From NCBI RefSeq assembly GCF_040394755.1, contig NZ_JBEBRQ010000015.1: a stretch of DNA of 58,218 nucleotides, one strand, 5' to 3'. Made by a program: the position numbers and the translations under genes. Below the pieces are notes generated by a model that saw only the letters and a list, made by a program, of their open reading frames with translations, was not told where the DNA came from and ran no database searches. The first letter of the stretch is position 1. Each line of letters begins with the position of its first letter. This DNA is from Castellaniella defragrans_A. GTDB lineage: Bacteria; Pseudomonadota; Gammaproteobacteria; Burkholderiales; Burkholderiaceae_B. Below are positions 10,393 through 20,100 of this stretch, one piece after another.

Positions 10393-11484
10393 TTATGCGG
10401 CGAGCGCCTCCGGCATCGCCAGACTGTCCGCAAGGCGTGTCCAGGCTTTGATCTCGGGGCGTCCGGGCAGCCGCTGGCCGAAGAACTGCACGATCTGCCC
10501 GCCCTGGGCGTCGTACAGTTCGAGCGAAGTCACGAAACCGTCGGCGGTGGGTTTCTTGACGATCCAGGTTTCGGCGATATGGTCGGTCCGCAGATGCAGG
10601 TTGAAGTCCTCGTCCAGCACATTGAGCCAGGGGCCCATGATCTTGATGTTGTGCACCGGGCCGGCGTGGATCTGGACCAGGCCGGGCGAGCCGGTGAACA
10701 CCATGATGGGCAGGCCGCTGCGCGCAACCTCGCGCAGCGTGTGTTCGGCCGCTGCATGGTCAGCCTTGCGGGCGAACTCGGCCCCTGCCAGGCGCAGCGA
10801 TTGCAGACGCGTCACCTGGTGCCGTTTGAGCAGGCCATAGAACTCATGCGGGCCGTAACCCATCGTGCGCCAGCCCTCGCGCAGGGATTCGACATCGACC
10901 TGCTCGTCCGGCAGCAGGCGCGGCAGGGGATCGGCAACCGCATGCACGGCGATGCCGGGTGCCTGATCGGCCGCGGTGTAGCGGGAAATCAGCTGCTGCC
11001 ATGCGGCCTGGTCGGTCTGGTCGAGCCGGTAGACCTTGTGCACCGCGACGCCATCGCCATCGAAGAACTGCAGGCTTTCGAGGCGCCGGCCGTGACTGTC
11101 TTCAGTAACGGCGAAGCCATGCTTGAAATGATCGAGGAAAACTCGCAGGTCGATGGCGCCGCCGACGATGGAGCCGATGGTCTTGCCGAGATGTACGCCC
11201 TCGAACCAGCCTTTTTTCTCGTGCACGCAGCTTTCGTTGCGGGTCAGGACCATGACACGGCCGACCTCGGGCAGGGCGCGAAAGATGTCGCCCGCCGCAT
11301 CGTCTTGCAGCCGGATGATGTCCTGACCCGCGCGGCAGGCGACCAGTTCGCCTTCGCTCACGCCCAGGCGCGTTGCCAGCTCGCGGGCGCGCAGATCGGG
11401 TTCCTGCGCACGCAGCGTTTGCCACGCGGACGCCAGTTGGCTCGGCGTGCGTGCCTGGGATGGGTTTTCTGTCGAGTCGGACAC
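10393..11484 (-). CDS. hmuS: Haem-degrading/haem-trafficking factor HmuS (HemS/ChuS family)
   Basis: This is a cytoplasmic protein of about 363 residues that takes haem from the importer and, in characterised relatives such as ChuS and BhuS, degrades it or passes it on. It shows the duplicated HemS layout: a first repeat with FFDGDGVAVHKVY and a second with LELYDAQGGQIVQFFGQR. Both repeats contain an NESCVHEKKGWFEG / HNIKIMGPWLNVLDEDFNLHLR-type core. The start is GTG at 11484: AGGAGA at 11491-11496 precedes it, and the longer frame to 11688 runs through the Fur box. It is transcribed convergently to hmuTUV rather than within their operon. Confidence 0.9.
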   Translation of the reverse strand: MSDSTENPSQARTPSQLASAWQTLRAQEPDLRARELATRLGVSEGELVACRAGQDIIRLQDDAAGDIFRALPEVGRVMVLTRNESCVHEKKGWFEGVHLGKTIGSIVGGAIDLRVFLDHFKHGFAVTEDSHGRRLESLQFFDGDGVAVHKVYRLDQTDQAAWQQLISRYTAADQAPGIAVHAVADPLPRLLPDEQVDVESLREGWRTMGYGPHEFYGLLKRHQVTRLQSLRLAGAEFARKADHAAAEHTLREVARSGLPIMVFTGSPGLVQIHAGPVHNIKIMGPWLNVLDEDFNLHLRTDHIAETWIVKKPTADGFVTSLELYDAQGGQIVQFFGQRLPGRPEIKAWTRLADSLAMPEALAA

Positions 11485-11630
11485 TGAATTTCTCCTGGTT
11501 GAACGGTGATTGGTCGAGTTCCACCAAAGCGGTCCCCGGCCGATGGCATATCTGGCGATCGATTCGTCTTCGCCCTGTCTGCGTGCCGCATGCCGCCAGC
11601 GGCCTGCACGGCTTAGTTTATGCTTAAACG

Positions 11631-11650
11631 AATGATAATTGTTATTATTC
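11631..11650. promoter_or_regulatory. Fur box upstream of hmuS
   Basis: AATGATAATTGTTATTATTC matches the Fur 7-1-7 pattern (TGATAAT-T-GTTATTA at 11633-11647). It lies about 150 bp upstream of the hmuS GTG on the minus strand, so hmuS is probably iron-repressed with the other haem genes. Confidence 0.7.
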
Positions 11651-11771
11651 GTACCAATAGGCTGCGTGTCAATCCATCGTTGTTCCACGAATCACAGCCA
11701 CCCGGTGCGTGTGTCGCGGCGCGGGACCCGAGGCCGGCGGCCTGGGATGTCCCGGGAAGGGCACCGCGCCG

Positions 11772-11788
11772 CCACGGGCCGCCCGTGG
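11772..11788 (-). terminator. Hairpin after the OprB-type porin gene
   Basis: CCACGGG at 11772-11778 and CCCGTGG at 11782-11788 form a 7-bp stem with a 3-nt loop directly after the porin stop (minus strand). A T-run is lacking, so it is only terminator-like. Confidence 0.4.
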
Positions 11789-11792
11789 TTCA

Positions 11793-13196
11793 TCAGAAGG
11801 TGATGGTCGTGCGCAGCCCCACGATGAATGCGTGGTTCAGGCTGCGGGTCGGGTCATCGGGGTCCTGGCCGCCGTTGGGCCGGACGATATATTGCAGATC
11901 GGGCTGCAGAGTCCACCAGGGCGTGATCTGCGCCGTGTAGTTGAGTTCGTACACGACCTCGCTGCTGCGCACTGCATAGGGATCATCGAACAGCGCCGCA
12001 TCCCGATCCGCCGCTACCGCATCGCGGCTGATCTTCGCGTAGGCCACGCCCAGGGTCAGCAGATCGTCGGGGCGGCTGGCGAATGGGCCTTTCAGCCCGA
12101 TGCCGCCGTCCGCGTAGTACGAGATCAGGTTCCGGTTGGCGGGCGAGAAGCCGCCGCGCAGGAACACGCTCACGCTGCTCGCATCACCCTTCCAGACCGT
12201 CTGGTCGACGACGCCATAGAGACCCCAGTTGCCCTTGTGATCGAGCGGACCGTCCAGGTCTGGATCGGCGACCGGGACGGTGGCGCCGCTTTCATTCAGG
12301 CCATAGCGCTGGTCCGCGAAACGATTGTCGGAATACCAGACGCCGAGCTTGTAGAGGCCGGGCAGGCCCGTGGCGTCTTCGGACTGATGCACACCATACT
12401 GCAACTCACCCATCCAGAGCGTGCCGCTGTCCAGCGGGAATTTCGTGCCGTGCCGGTTGCACTTCTGGGGGTCGTCGTCGCAATGGCGGCCTGCCGGGTC
12501 CCCATTGAATGCGGCGGCCAGGACGGAGAACTGCTCCGTGGGCTGGATTCTGAGGCGTATCCCAGGGGTGGCCACGGGATACGCCGGGCCGCCGTTGGTC
12601 ATGTTTGCCGAAAGCAGGCCGGCCCAGCCGAAGGTCCCATTGATGAGGTTCCCGGCGGTGGGGCTGGTGAAGAACTCGTCATCGGCGGCAAGCTGGCCCG
12701 CCTGGATCGACAAGCGGTCGTCCCACAGGCTCTGTTCGAGCCAGGCGGTGAACAGGCGCGTGGCGGGCAGGCCGTCGATATTGCTCGGGTCCGCGATGCT
12801 GCCCGCATGTTCGGCGACGTTGTGGCCGCCGTCGTGGATATTGAAGACGGTCACGTGCGCCGTCGCGCCGGGCCAGCCGATGGCTTTTTCCAGGTCGCCA
12901 TCGACAGAGAACTCGACGCGTCCCTCGTAGCTGTTGCGCTGTTCGAGTCCGCCGGAGACGACGCTGAAACTCTCGCCGACATATTCGAGGGTGATGTCGA
13001 TGCCCTTGTCTTGCAGCGTCGTACGCAATCCACCCCAGTCTCCCGTGAGCGTATCGCGTTCCCATATCGAGGCGGGCGCGGCTTCAGTCTCTGGTTCGGC
13101 GGCGTATCCGGCGCCATGGCAACCCAGAGCCCCCAAGAGGGTGAGCGTGCTGGCGGCGATCGGGCGATACAGCTTCATTTTTCGTTCAGTATTCAT
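11793..13196 (-). CDS. OprB-type carbohydrate-selective outer-membrane porin
   Basis: This 467-residue protein resembles the OprB porin family, outer-membrane beta-barrels that in Pseudomonas pass glucose and other sugars. It has a signal peptide to about residue 33 (HGAGYAAEPE), then WERDTLTGDWGGLRTTLQDKG, the diagnostic N-terminus. FNIHDGG, RLFTAWLEQSLWDDRLSIQAGQ and a C-terminal aromatic strand (VGLRTTITF) follow. GGAAAGGACACGG precedes the ATG. It sits next to haem genes and has a Fur-like box and a palindrome upstream, so iron- or metal-linked control is possible; some OprB-like porins respond to metals rather than sugars, so the substrate is open. Confidence 0.85.
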   Translation of the reverse strand: MNTERKMKLYRPIAASTLTLLGALGCHGAGYAAEPETEAAPASIWERDTLTGDWGGLRTTLQDKGIDITLEYVGESFSVVSGGLEQRNSYEGRVEFSVDGDLEKAIGWPGATAHVTVFNIHDGGHNVAEHAGSIADPSNIDGLPATRLFTAWLEQSLWDDRLSIQAGQLAADDEFFTSPTAGNLINGTFGWAGLLSANMTNGGPAYPVATPGIRLRIQPTEQFSVLAAAFNGDPAGRHCDDDPQKCNRHGTKFPLDSGTLWMGELQYGVHQSEDATGLPGLYKLGVWYSDNRFADQRYGLNESGATVPVADPDLDGPLDHKGNWGLYGVVDQTVWKGDASSVSVFLRGGFSPANRNLISYYADGGIGLKGPFASRPDDLLTLGVAYAKISRDAVAADRDAALFDDPYAVRSSEVVYELNYTAQITPWWTLQPDLQYIVRPNGGQDPDDPTRSLNHAFIVGLRTTITF

Positions 13197-13269
13197 CCGT
13201 GTCCTTTCCGGTTGTTGGCGCTTCGGGCCCCGGGGGCCGTATGCTGGGTGGGATGGGCGCCGGGAGGCT

Positions 13270-13292
13270 TATCCTGCTATGTTAGTAGGATA
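13270..13292. promoter_or_regulatory. 23-bp palindrome in the porin leader
   Basis: TATCCTGCTA (13270-13279), TGT, TAGTAGGATA (13283-13292): arms match at 9 of 10 positions. It lies between the porin ATG (13196) and the Fur-like box, and looks like the operator of a dimeric repressor or a transcript hairpin. I do not recognise the regulator. Confidence 0.5.
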
Positions 13293-13304
13293 AGATAAAT
13301 CTCA

Positions 13305-13323
13305 AGAATGAGAATGATTTGCG
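13305..13323. promoter_or_regulatory. Fur-like box upstream of the porin gene
   Basis: AGAATGAGAATGATTTGCG contains overlapping NATNAT-type hexamers. The best 7-1-7 reading is TGAGAAT-G-ATTTGCG at 13309-13323: good on the left half, weak on the right. It is about 115 bp from the porin start on the minus strand. Confidence 0.45.
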
Positions 13324-13417
13324 TTATTGAATACGATAAAATCCTGACTCTCGTTGCGGGGATGCGACGATCAGACCTATACTCTTGCGACTGAGCGGCC
13401 GAGGCCAGGGATCGGGT

Positions 13418-13651
13418 ATGACATCTCCAGACGACAATTCTTCTGAAACCGAGCCATCGGCTGCGTCGCTGCCGGAAGGTTATCTTTGGCGATTCTGCGT
13501 TTTCATTGTGTTCATGCTCGGCGGCGTCGTGTGCCTGTGGTTTTTCAACGCGATCATTGGCGTGCTCATATCGTTGGCGGGCCTTGCTTTTGCGAAGCGC
13601 AGCGGACTGGACGAAATCGTGGCGTCCAGCGCCAAAGATGCCGAGCGGTGA
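13418..13651 (+). CDS. Small putative membrane protein
   Basis: This 77-residue reading frame has a polar, acidic N-terminus (SPDDNSSETEPSAAS) and then a hydrophobic stretch from about residue 25 to 60 that could form one long or two short membrane segments around WFFNAIIGVL. The tail is charged (SGLDEIVASSAKDAER). ATG 13418 is preceded by CAGGGAT; a TTG at 13385 is an alternative. I do not recognise the family. It is divergent from the porin and may share the intergenic promoter region. Confidence 0.5.
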   Translation: MTSPDDNSSETEPSAASLPEGYLWRFCVFIVFMLGGVVCLWFFNAIIGVLISLAGLAFAKRSGLDEIVASSAKDAER

Positions 13652-13849
13652 GTGATGGATAGGCAGTTCTCACAGAGTTGCGTCTTTTGCTTGACGCCAT
13701 CATTCTTTCCCAGGATGCTGGCGCCTCGATTCATCCACCTGCTCCATGAAAGGAGTACGGCATGCCTGCCATGACAGTCAAAACCAACGAGGTTTTCCAG
13801 CGCTGAGCCGCAGGCGAGTCGTCGCCCGGAACGCGCTGCCAAGCGAATC

Positions 13850-14881
13850 CGGGCCGGGAATGCAAACCCTGGCCAAGCGCCGGGGTTTTTCTTTTTCACC
13901 GGCGATCAGCCAGGGTATTCCCGCCGCCGTCGGGGTCGACATCGGCTGCGGCATGAATGCGGTGCGCACTTCGTTGCGCGCCGGACAATTGCCCGATAGC
14001 TTGCGCACCGTGCGCCTGGGAATCGAGGACGCGGTGCCCTGTGGCTTTGCGCAGCACGCTGCCAGCCGCATGCGCGGCAGCGCGCTGCAAAGCCTCAGGC
14101 GCCCGTTCGACGCGCGGCTGGACATCACCGTCGGCAAGCATCCGGAGCTGATGAAGATGCAGCGCCGCTTCAACGAAACCTGGTTGTGTCAGCTCGGCAT
14201 GCTGGGCGGCGGCAATCATTTCATCGAGTTGTGCGTGGACGAGGCCGATGCCGTCTGGGTCATGCTGCATTCCGGCTCGCGCGGTATCGGTAACGTCATC
14301 GGGCGCTACTTCATCGCCGCCGCGCTCGATGTGCTGAAAACGCAGCTGCCGCCTTTCCGTCTCGATGGCGAGGCGATCAATTGCCATCACAACTATGTGG
14401 CGCGCGAGCGGCATTTCGGGGAAAACCTGTTCATTACCCGCAAGGGGGCCATCTCGGCCCGGGCGGGTGAGCTGGGCATCATCCCCGGCAGCATGGGTGC
14501 GCGTTCCTACGTCGTGCGCGGATTGGCAATGAACGATCGTTCTGCTCGTGCTCGCACGGGGCAGGGCGGCGCATGAGCCGCAGCGCGGCCAAGCGGCGGT
14601 TTTCCCGTGCCGATCTGGAGGCGCAGACGGCGGGGGTCGAGTGTCGCAAGGACAGCGGTGTCGTGGATGAAATTCCGGCGGCCTACAAGGACATCGATCA
14701 GGTCATGGACAACCAGCGCGATCTGGTGGAAGTCGTCCATACCGTGAAACAGGTCCTGTGCGTGAAGGGGGGAATGATGGGCCGGAAAAATCCCCCCTCG
14801 ATCCTGCCGCAAGGCCGGAGTTTTGCCATCGAACTTTGCACCGCCACAGGCCGCGAGCTGGCGCAAAATTATGTTTCATAA
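13850..14881 (+). pseudogene. rtcB: Degraded RtcB RNA-splicing ligase gene
   Basis: RtcB joins 2',3'-cyclic phosphate or 3'-phosphate RNA ends to 5'-OH ends. Clear pieces remain: IPAAVGVDIGCGMNAVRTSL, the GGGNHFIE metal site, VMLHSGSRGIGN, INCHHNYVARE, GIIPGSMGAR, then MSRSAAKRRF and AAYKDIDQVM. Three lesions are visible. The N-terminus with the MPDVHxG motif is missing. About 55 residues between YFIAAA and LPPFRL are absent. A one-base loss near 14526 (GGATTGGCAAT, expected GGATTGGGCAAT) puts the CSCSHGAGR segment with the guanylated His out of frame. A frame from 13746 stops at 14576 and the last part continues from 14573 in another frame. The product cannot be functional. Confidence 0.85.
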
Positions 14882-15335
14882 TTAAAACGATGAATTGATA
14901 TGCATATGATGCGCCTTGATTGGTAAATATCGCAGATTTTCCCCGGAGAAGTGCGAGGATGTTTTTTCGTCTTGTAAAACAATAAATGAATGGAACAATA
15001 TTTCACGGCATGGTTATTTTCCATTCATGGCAGTATTCGGATACAGCTGATACGCGTTTATATACAAACTCATAGTGGATGAGATACCGCTATGTTTTTC
15101 ATAGAAAATTTCCGAAAGATTGCGGATTCCGCGCCAGTAAATATTGTGGAAAGTCTTGGTTGCGGCTTGTGCGAACGCGAGGCCGTACTTAAAGTGGTGT
15201 CACGGTTTTATGGATAGGCTGTGAAGGAACCCCTGACGGTTCCTGGATTCGCAGTCGGAATGTGCAGGTTTCAAATGGCGCGCGGGATGAAATCAATATC
15301 ATTCTGCATTGCTGGATCTTCACATCGAGATGCTC
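14882..15335. other. AT-rich intergenic region before pagP
   Basis: This region is less GC-rich than its neighbours. It contains a 41-codon reading frame at 15092-15217 (MFFIENFRKIAD... start) preceded by GGATGAGA, with no recognised relative. It also contains a hairpin with arms AGGAACC (15225-15231) and GGTTCCT (15238-15244) around six bases. No larger gene is supported. Confidence 0.4.
15225..15244. terminator. Hairpin upstream of pagP
   Basis: AGGAACC-CCTGAC-GGTTCCT is a perfect 7-bp stem with a 6-nt loop. It may end an upstream transcript or form part of the pagP leader. No T-run follows. Confidence 0.35.
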
Positions 15336-15887
15336 ATGCGAAAGTCGCTGGTTTCGATCGTTCTATGTTTGAGCGTTTTTCTGCCGGCCGGCGCCCGGGC
15401 CTGTGACATGCAGGCATCCTGGATGCAGCGCGCCTGTAGCCGCGTCGTCCAGATCTGGGATACCGGCCACAATGACCTCTATCTGACCGGATGGGCCTGG
15501 CACAATCGCGCGATGTACAGCGCCCGCAAGATTCGCGAGTTCAATGAGGGTGCCTGGGGCGGCGGGTATGGCCGCAGCATCTATGACGAGGATGGCAATT
15601 GGCAGGGGCTGTATTTCATGTCGTTCCTGGATTCGCACGCCCGGGTCCAGGCCATGGCCGGATATGGCTTCCTGAATATCGCTGACCTTTCGCCGAATTG
15701 GCATGTCGGGGCGGGCTACACGCTGTTTCTCATGTCGCGCAAGGACATCAACGACTACATCCCTTTCCCCGGTGTTTTGCCCCTGGTCTCGGTGGGATAT
15801 CGCAAGGCGAGCGTTTTCGCCACGTATATCCCTGGCGCGAGAGGCGCGGGCAATGTGCTGTTCGTGTTCGGCAAGTGGTCTTTCTGA
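15336..15887 (+). CDS. pagP: Lipid A palmitoyltransferase PagP
   Basis: PagP is an outer-membrane beta-barrel enzyme that moves palmitate from a phospholipid to lipid A, increasing resistance to host peptides and outer-membrane stress. The 183-residue product has a signal peptide (MRKSLVSIVLCLSVF to ARACD). It contains WDTGHNDLYLTGWAWHNR with the catalytic His, NEGAWGGGYG, and MSFLDSHAR with the catalytic Asp-Ser pair. VLPLVSVGYR, YIPGARGAGN and the C-terminal FGKWSF strand follow. The sequence resembles the Bordetella form. Two ATGs (15330 and 15336) are possible. An RND efflux operon follows by 67 bp on the same strand, so co-expression is possible. Confidence 0.93.
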   Translation: MRKSLVSIVLCLSVFLPAGARACDMQASWMQRACSRVVQIWDTGHNDLYLTGWAWHNRAMYSARKIREFNEGAWGGGYGRSIYDEDGNWQGLYFMSFLDSHARVQAMAGYGFLNIADLSPNWHVGAGYTLFLMSRKDINDYIPFPGVLPLVSVGYRKASVFATYIPGARGAGNVLFVFGKWSF

Positions 15888-15954
15888 GCGGCCTGCGTAT
15901 GGCGATGCAGGCCGTTTTTCATGAGTCCGGCGCTTGTCTGACTGGAGGCTGTCG

Positions 15955-17139
15955 ATGGCGTGTGTGAATGGCAAGTCTTGTCTGGCATGGCGGATCGCGA
16001 TCCGGTCAGCGGTCGTGGCGGTGGCCGTGGCTGTTTCAGGCTGCGACCGGGGGGCGGATCAGCCCGTCGTCGCGATTCCTCCTCCGGCCGTGGGGGTTGC
16101 CACGGTCACGCGCGCGCCGCTCGATTTCGAGTTTGACCTGCCCGGCCGTATCGAACCCCAGCGCACCGCCGAGATCCGCGCCCGGGTCGATGGCATCGTT
16201 GAAAAGCTGCTGTATACCGAGGGCAGCGATGTGGCGGCCGGCGCGCCGTTGTTCAAGATTGATGACAGCGACTACAAGGCGCAGCTGGCACAGGCCAAGG
16301 CCATGCTGCGGCGTGCCGAGGCGGCGCAAAAGAATGCGGTTGCGGTCGTGCGGCGTTTTGCGCCATTGGTTGGCAAGCAGGCGGTCAGCGCGCAGGAATA
16401 CGATGCCGCGCTGGCGGCGCAGGCGCAGGCCCAGGCCAATGTGTCCGATGCGCAGGCCGCGGTGGCGCTGGCCAAGCGGCGCCTGGAGCGCTGCACGGTG
16501 CGCGCGCCGATCGCCGGGCGGGTGGGGCGCGCGCTGGTGACCGAGGGGGCGCTGGTCAGCGCCGCCTCGGCCACTTTGCTCGCGCGGGTGGATCAACTGT
16601 CGCCGATCACCGCCACGTTCACCCAGTCGAATGCCGCCATCCTGGACCTGACCGAGTACGTGCGCTCCGGCGCGCTGACGCTGCCGCCAGACCACCAGTT
16701 TCCCGTGCGCATCACGCTGCCCAATGGCGCTCAATATCCCGAGCAGGGGTTGGTCGATTTCACCGATCTGGCGGTGGACCTCAGCTCGGGCTCGCAGGCG
16801 GTGCGGGCTGTTTTCAAGAATGCCGATCGCAGGCTGCTGCCTGGCCAGTTCGTGCGGGGGCGTTTTCACGTGGGGCTGCGGCTGGATGGCATGCAGGTGC
16901 CGGCGCGCGCGGTGCAGCTGAATAACGGCATCGCGAGCGTGCTGGTGGTGGGGGCGGACGATATCGTGCAGGCCAGGCAGATCGAAATCGGCGAGTTGCA
17001 AGGCGGAAAGTGGGTCGTGCGTCACGGGCTCGAGAGCGGCGACCGGGTCGTGGTCGATGGCTGGCACAAGGTCAGGCCAGGACAGCAGGTCAGCCCGGCC
17101 AAGGTGGATGACCGGCTCGATGGCGGAACCCGGCCATGA
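15955..17139 (+). CDS. RND efflux periplasmic adaptor (MFP) lipoprotein
   Basis: This is a membrane-fusion protein of about 394 residues that links the RND pump to its outer-membrane channel. The signal sequence ends in a lipobox (AVSGC), so the mature protein is probably anchored in the inner membrane by lipid. FDLPGRIEPQRTAEIRARVDG starts the lipoyl/barrel-sandwich half. A coiled-coil hairpin spans roughly residues 95-170 (AKAMLRRAEAAQKN, then ALAKRRLERCTVRAPIAGRVG). The beta-barrel and membrane-proximal domains follow. CTGGAGG at 15941-15947 supports the ATG at 15955. Its last codons overlap the pump gene (ATGA 17136-17139). Confidence 0.92.
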   Translation: MACVNGKSCLAWRIAIRSAVVAVAVAVSGCDRGADQPVVAIPPPAVGVATVTRAPLDFEFDLPGRIEPQRTAEIRARVDGIVEKLLYTEGSDVAAGAPLFKIDDSDYKAQLAQAKAMLRRAEAAQKNAVAVVRRFAPLVGKQAVSAQEYDAALAAQAQAQANVSDAQAAVALAKRRLERCTVRAPIAGRVGRALVTEGALVSAASATLLARVDQLSPITATFTQSNAAILDLTEYVRSGALTLPPDHQFPVRITLPNGAQYPEQGLVDFTDLAVDLSSGSQAVRAVFKNADRRLLPGQFVRGRFHVGLRLDGMQVPARAVQLNNGIASVLVVGADDIVQARQIEIGELQGGKWVVRHGLESGDRVVVDGWHKVRPGQQVSPAKVDDRLDGGTRP

Positions 17140-20100
17140 GTTCATTTTTCGTGTTCCGGCCGGTATTCGCCTGGGTCGTGGCCTTGTTCATCCTGCTGTT
17201 CGGACTCATTGCCATGGCATTGCTGCCGGTGGAGCAGTATCCGAACATCGCGCCGCCCTCGATCTCGATTGCGGCCCACTACCGCGGCGCCGATGCCGCC
17301 ACCATCGACCGTAACGTCACCTCGATCATCGAACAAGAGATGAACGGGCTCGACAATTTTCTGTATATGTCCTCGGTCAGCCGCGCCAACGGCACAGCCC
17401 AGATCACCGTCACCTTTACCCCGGGCACGGACCTGGACGTGGCGCGTGGTCAGGTGCAGGATCGCCTGAGTCGCGTCGAGGCGCGGCTGCCCCAGGAGGT
17501 GCGGCAATTGGGCATGACCGTCACCAAGGCGTCGTCCGGGTTCCTGATGCTGATCGCCTTGCGATCCGATCGGCCTGAGATCACGGCGGTGGCAATGGGC
17601 AATTTCGCCTCGAACAATATCCTCAACGAATTGCGGCGCATCCCCGGGGTGGGCGATGTGCAGTTGTTCGGTTCCCCCTATGCCATGCGCATCTGGATGG
17701 ACGAGAGCAAGCTGGCCGGCTACCAGATGTCGGCCAGCGATGCCCTGCGGGCCGTGCAAGAGCAGAACGTCCAGGTGGCCAGCGGCGCCCTGGGTGAACA
17801 GCCCTTGTCGGGCGATGCCCAGTTCCATGCGCAGATCGTCACGCAAAGCCGCTTTTCCACGCCCGAGCAGTTTCGTGAAATCATCCTGCGTGTCAATCCC
17901 GATGGTTCGGTCGTGCGGCTGGGGGATGTGGCGCGCGTCGAGCTGGGCAACGACAACTATGGCTTCCGCTTGCGCGTCAATGGCAAGCCCGCCGCCGGCA
18001 TTGCCGTCCAGCTCGCCAGCGATGCCAATGCCCTGAACGTGGCGCGGCAGGTGCGCGCGCGCATGGGTGAACTCGAAACCATTTTCCCCGACGGGATGCA
18101 TTGGTCGGTGCCGTTCGACATTACGCCGTTCATCCAGACCTCGATCCAGTCGGTCGTGGTGACGATGGTCGAGGCGCTGGCGCTGGTGACCCTGATGGTG
18201 TTCATCTTTTTGCAAAGCTGGCGCAGTACGCTGATTCCCACGCTGGTGGTGCCCATTGCCCTGATCGGCACGTGCGCCGGCCTGTATCTGTTTGGCGCGT
18301 CCCTGAACCTGCTGTCGCTGTTCGGCATGGTGGTGGCGATCGGTATATTGAATGACGACGCCATCGTCATTTCGGAAAACGTGTCGCGCATCATGGCGCA
18401 AGAGCAATTGAGCGCGCGCGAGGCCACCCGCAAGGCGATCGGGCAGGTCCTGGGACCGATCGTCGCCAGCACCCTGGTGCTGGTGGCCGTGTTCGTGCCC
18501 ATGGCGATGTTTCCCGGCTCCAGCGGCGCGATCTACCGCCAGTTTTCCATCACCCTGACGGTATCCATCGTGATCTCGACCATTCTTGCTTTGTCGCTGG
18601 GGGCGGCATTGTGCGCCACTTTGCTGAAGCTGCCCGAGTCCGCCGATACGCCTGCCGCCGGGCCGGCCGCGCGGCGCTTTGGCTGGCTCAGGCGCGGCAG
18701 GCGGTGGGGGTTCGATCGATTCAATGCGGGGTTCGCCGCCCTGACGCGGGGCTATGTGCGCGGCGTGCAAGGCATGTTGGTGCATCCATTGCGCTGGATG
18801 CTGGTCTTTCTGCTGGTGTGCGGTGCGGCCATGCTGCTGTTCGCGCGGCTGCCCGGCGGCTATCTGCCCTCGGAGGATCAGGGGTATTTCTTTGTGGCCT
18901 ACACCGGCCCGCCCGGCGGCACCGCCGACGGCACCGAGCGCGCGGTCGCGCAGGCCGAGCACATCCTGCGCCAGCAGGATGCCGTGCGCAATATCGCATC
19001 GGTCGTGGGTTTCAGTTTCTTCGGGCAGGGGCAGACGGCCGCCATGTCGTTCGTGGACCTGTATCCGTGGGCCCAGCGGCCCGGCGTCGCAGATTCGGTC
19101 GACAGCATCGTGGGGCGCGGCAATTTCGCGTTCCGCGCGATCCCGGAGGCGGTCATCTTCGCGCTCAACCCGCCGCCCATTCCGGCGCTGGGCAACGCAT
19201 CGGGTTTCTCCATGAAAATCCAGGATCGCAGCGGCCTGGGAGGGGCCAGCCTGGAGCAGGCGGGCGCGGCCATTCTGGCGGCCGCCGCCCACAATCCAGT
19301 GCTGGCGGGCGTGCGGATCGATGGTATGCCGCCCGCGCCGCAGTTGTACGTGGAAATCGACCGCATCCATGCGCGCGCGCTGGGCTTGCAGGTGGCGCAG
19401 GTCAATCAGGCGCTGGCGCTGGCCTTCGGTTCGAATTACGTCAACGATTTCGTCCATGACGGCAGCGTGCTGCGCGTGTTCATGCAGGCCGATGCGGCCC
19501 AGCGGATGCGGCCCGAGGACATCGCCGCCCTGCAATTGCGCAACGACCAGGGTCAGATGGTGCCTTTCTCGGCGTTCACGCGCACGCGCTGGGTCAGCGG
19601 GCCGCAGCAACTGGAGCGTTACAACGGCTTTCCGGCCATCACGATTTCCGGCCAGGCCGCGCCGGGCCAGGCCAGCGGCGCCGCGTTGCGGGCCATGGAA
19701 CACATTGCGGCCCAGACGCTGGGCAGCGGCATGACCTACGAATGGACTGGCACCGCCCTGGAGGAAACCCAGGCCGGCAATCAGGTGGCGCTGCTGCTCG
19801 GCTTGTCGCTGGTGGTGGTGTTTCTGCTGTTGTCGGCGCTGTATGAAAGCTGGTCGGTGCCCATCGCGGTATTGCTGATACTGCCGTTCGGCCTGCTGGG
19901 CGCGGCCGGATTCACGCTGGCGCGGGGCATGTCGGCCGACATCTATTTCAATATCGGACTGGTCACCATCATCGGCCTGGCGGCGAAGAACGGCATCCTG
20001 ATCGTCGAATTCGCCATCAAGGAAGAAGCCCAGGGGCGCGACAGAATCGAGGCGGTGGTCGACGCGGCGCGCCAGCGGCTGCGGCCGATCCTGATGACCA

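Noticed and set aside
11709..13298. 529-codon plus-strand frame
   Set aside because: It is antisense to the OprB-type porin, whose signal peptide and barrel motifs are clear.
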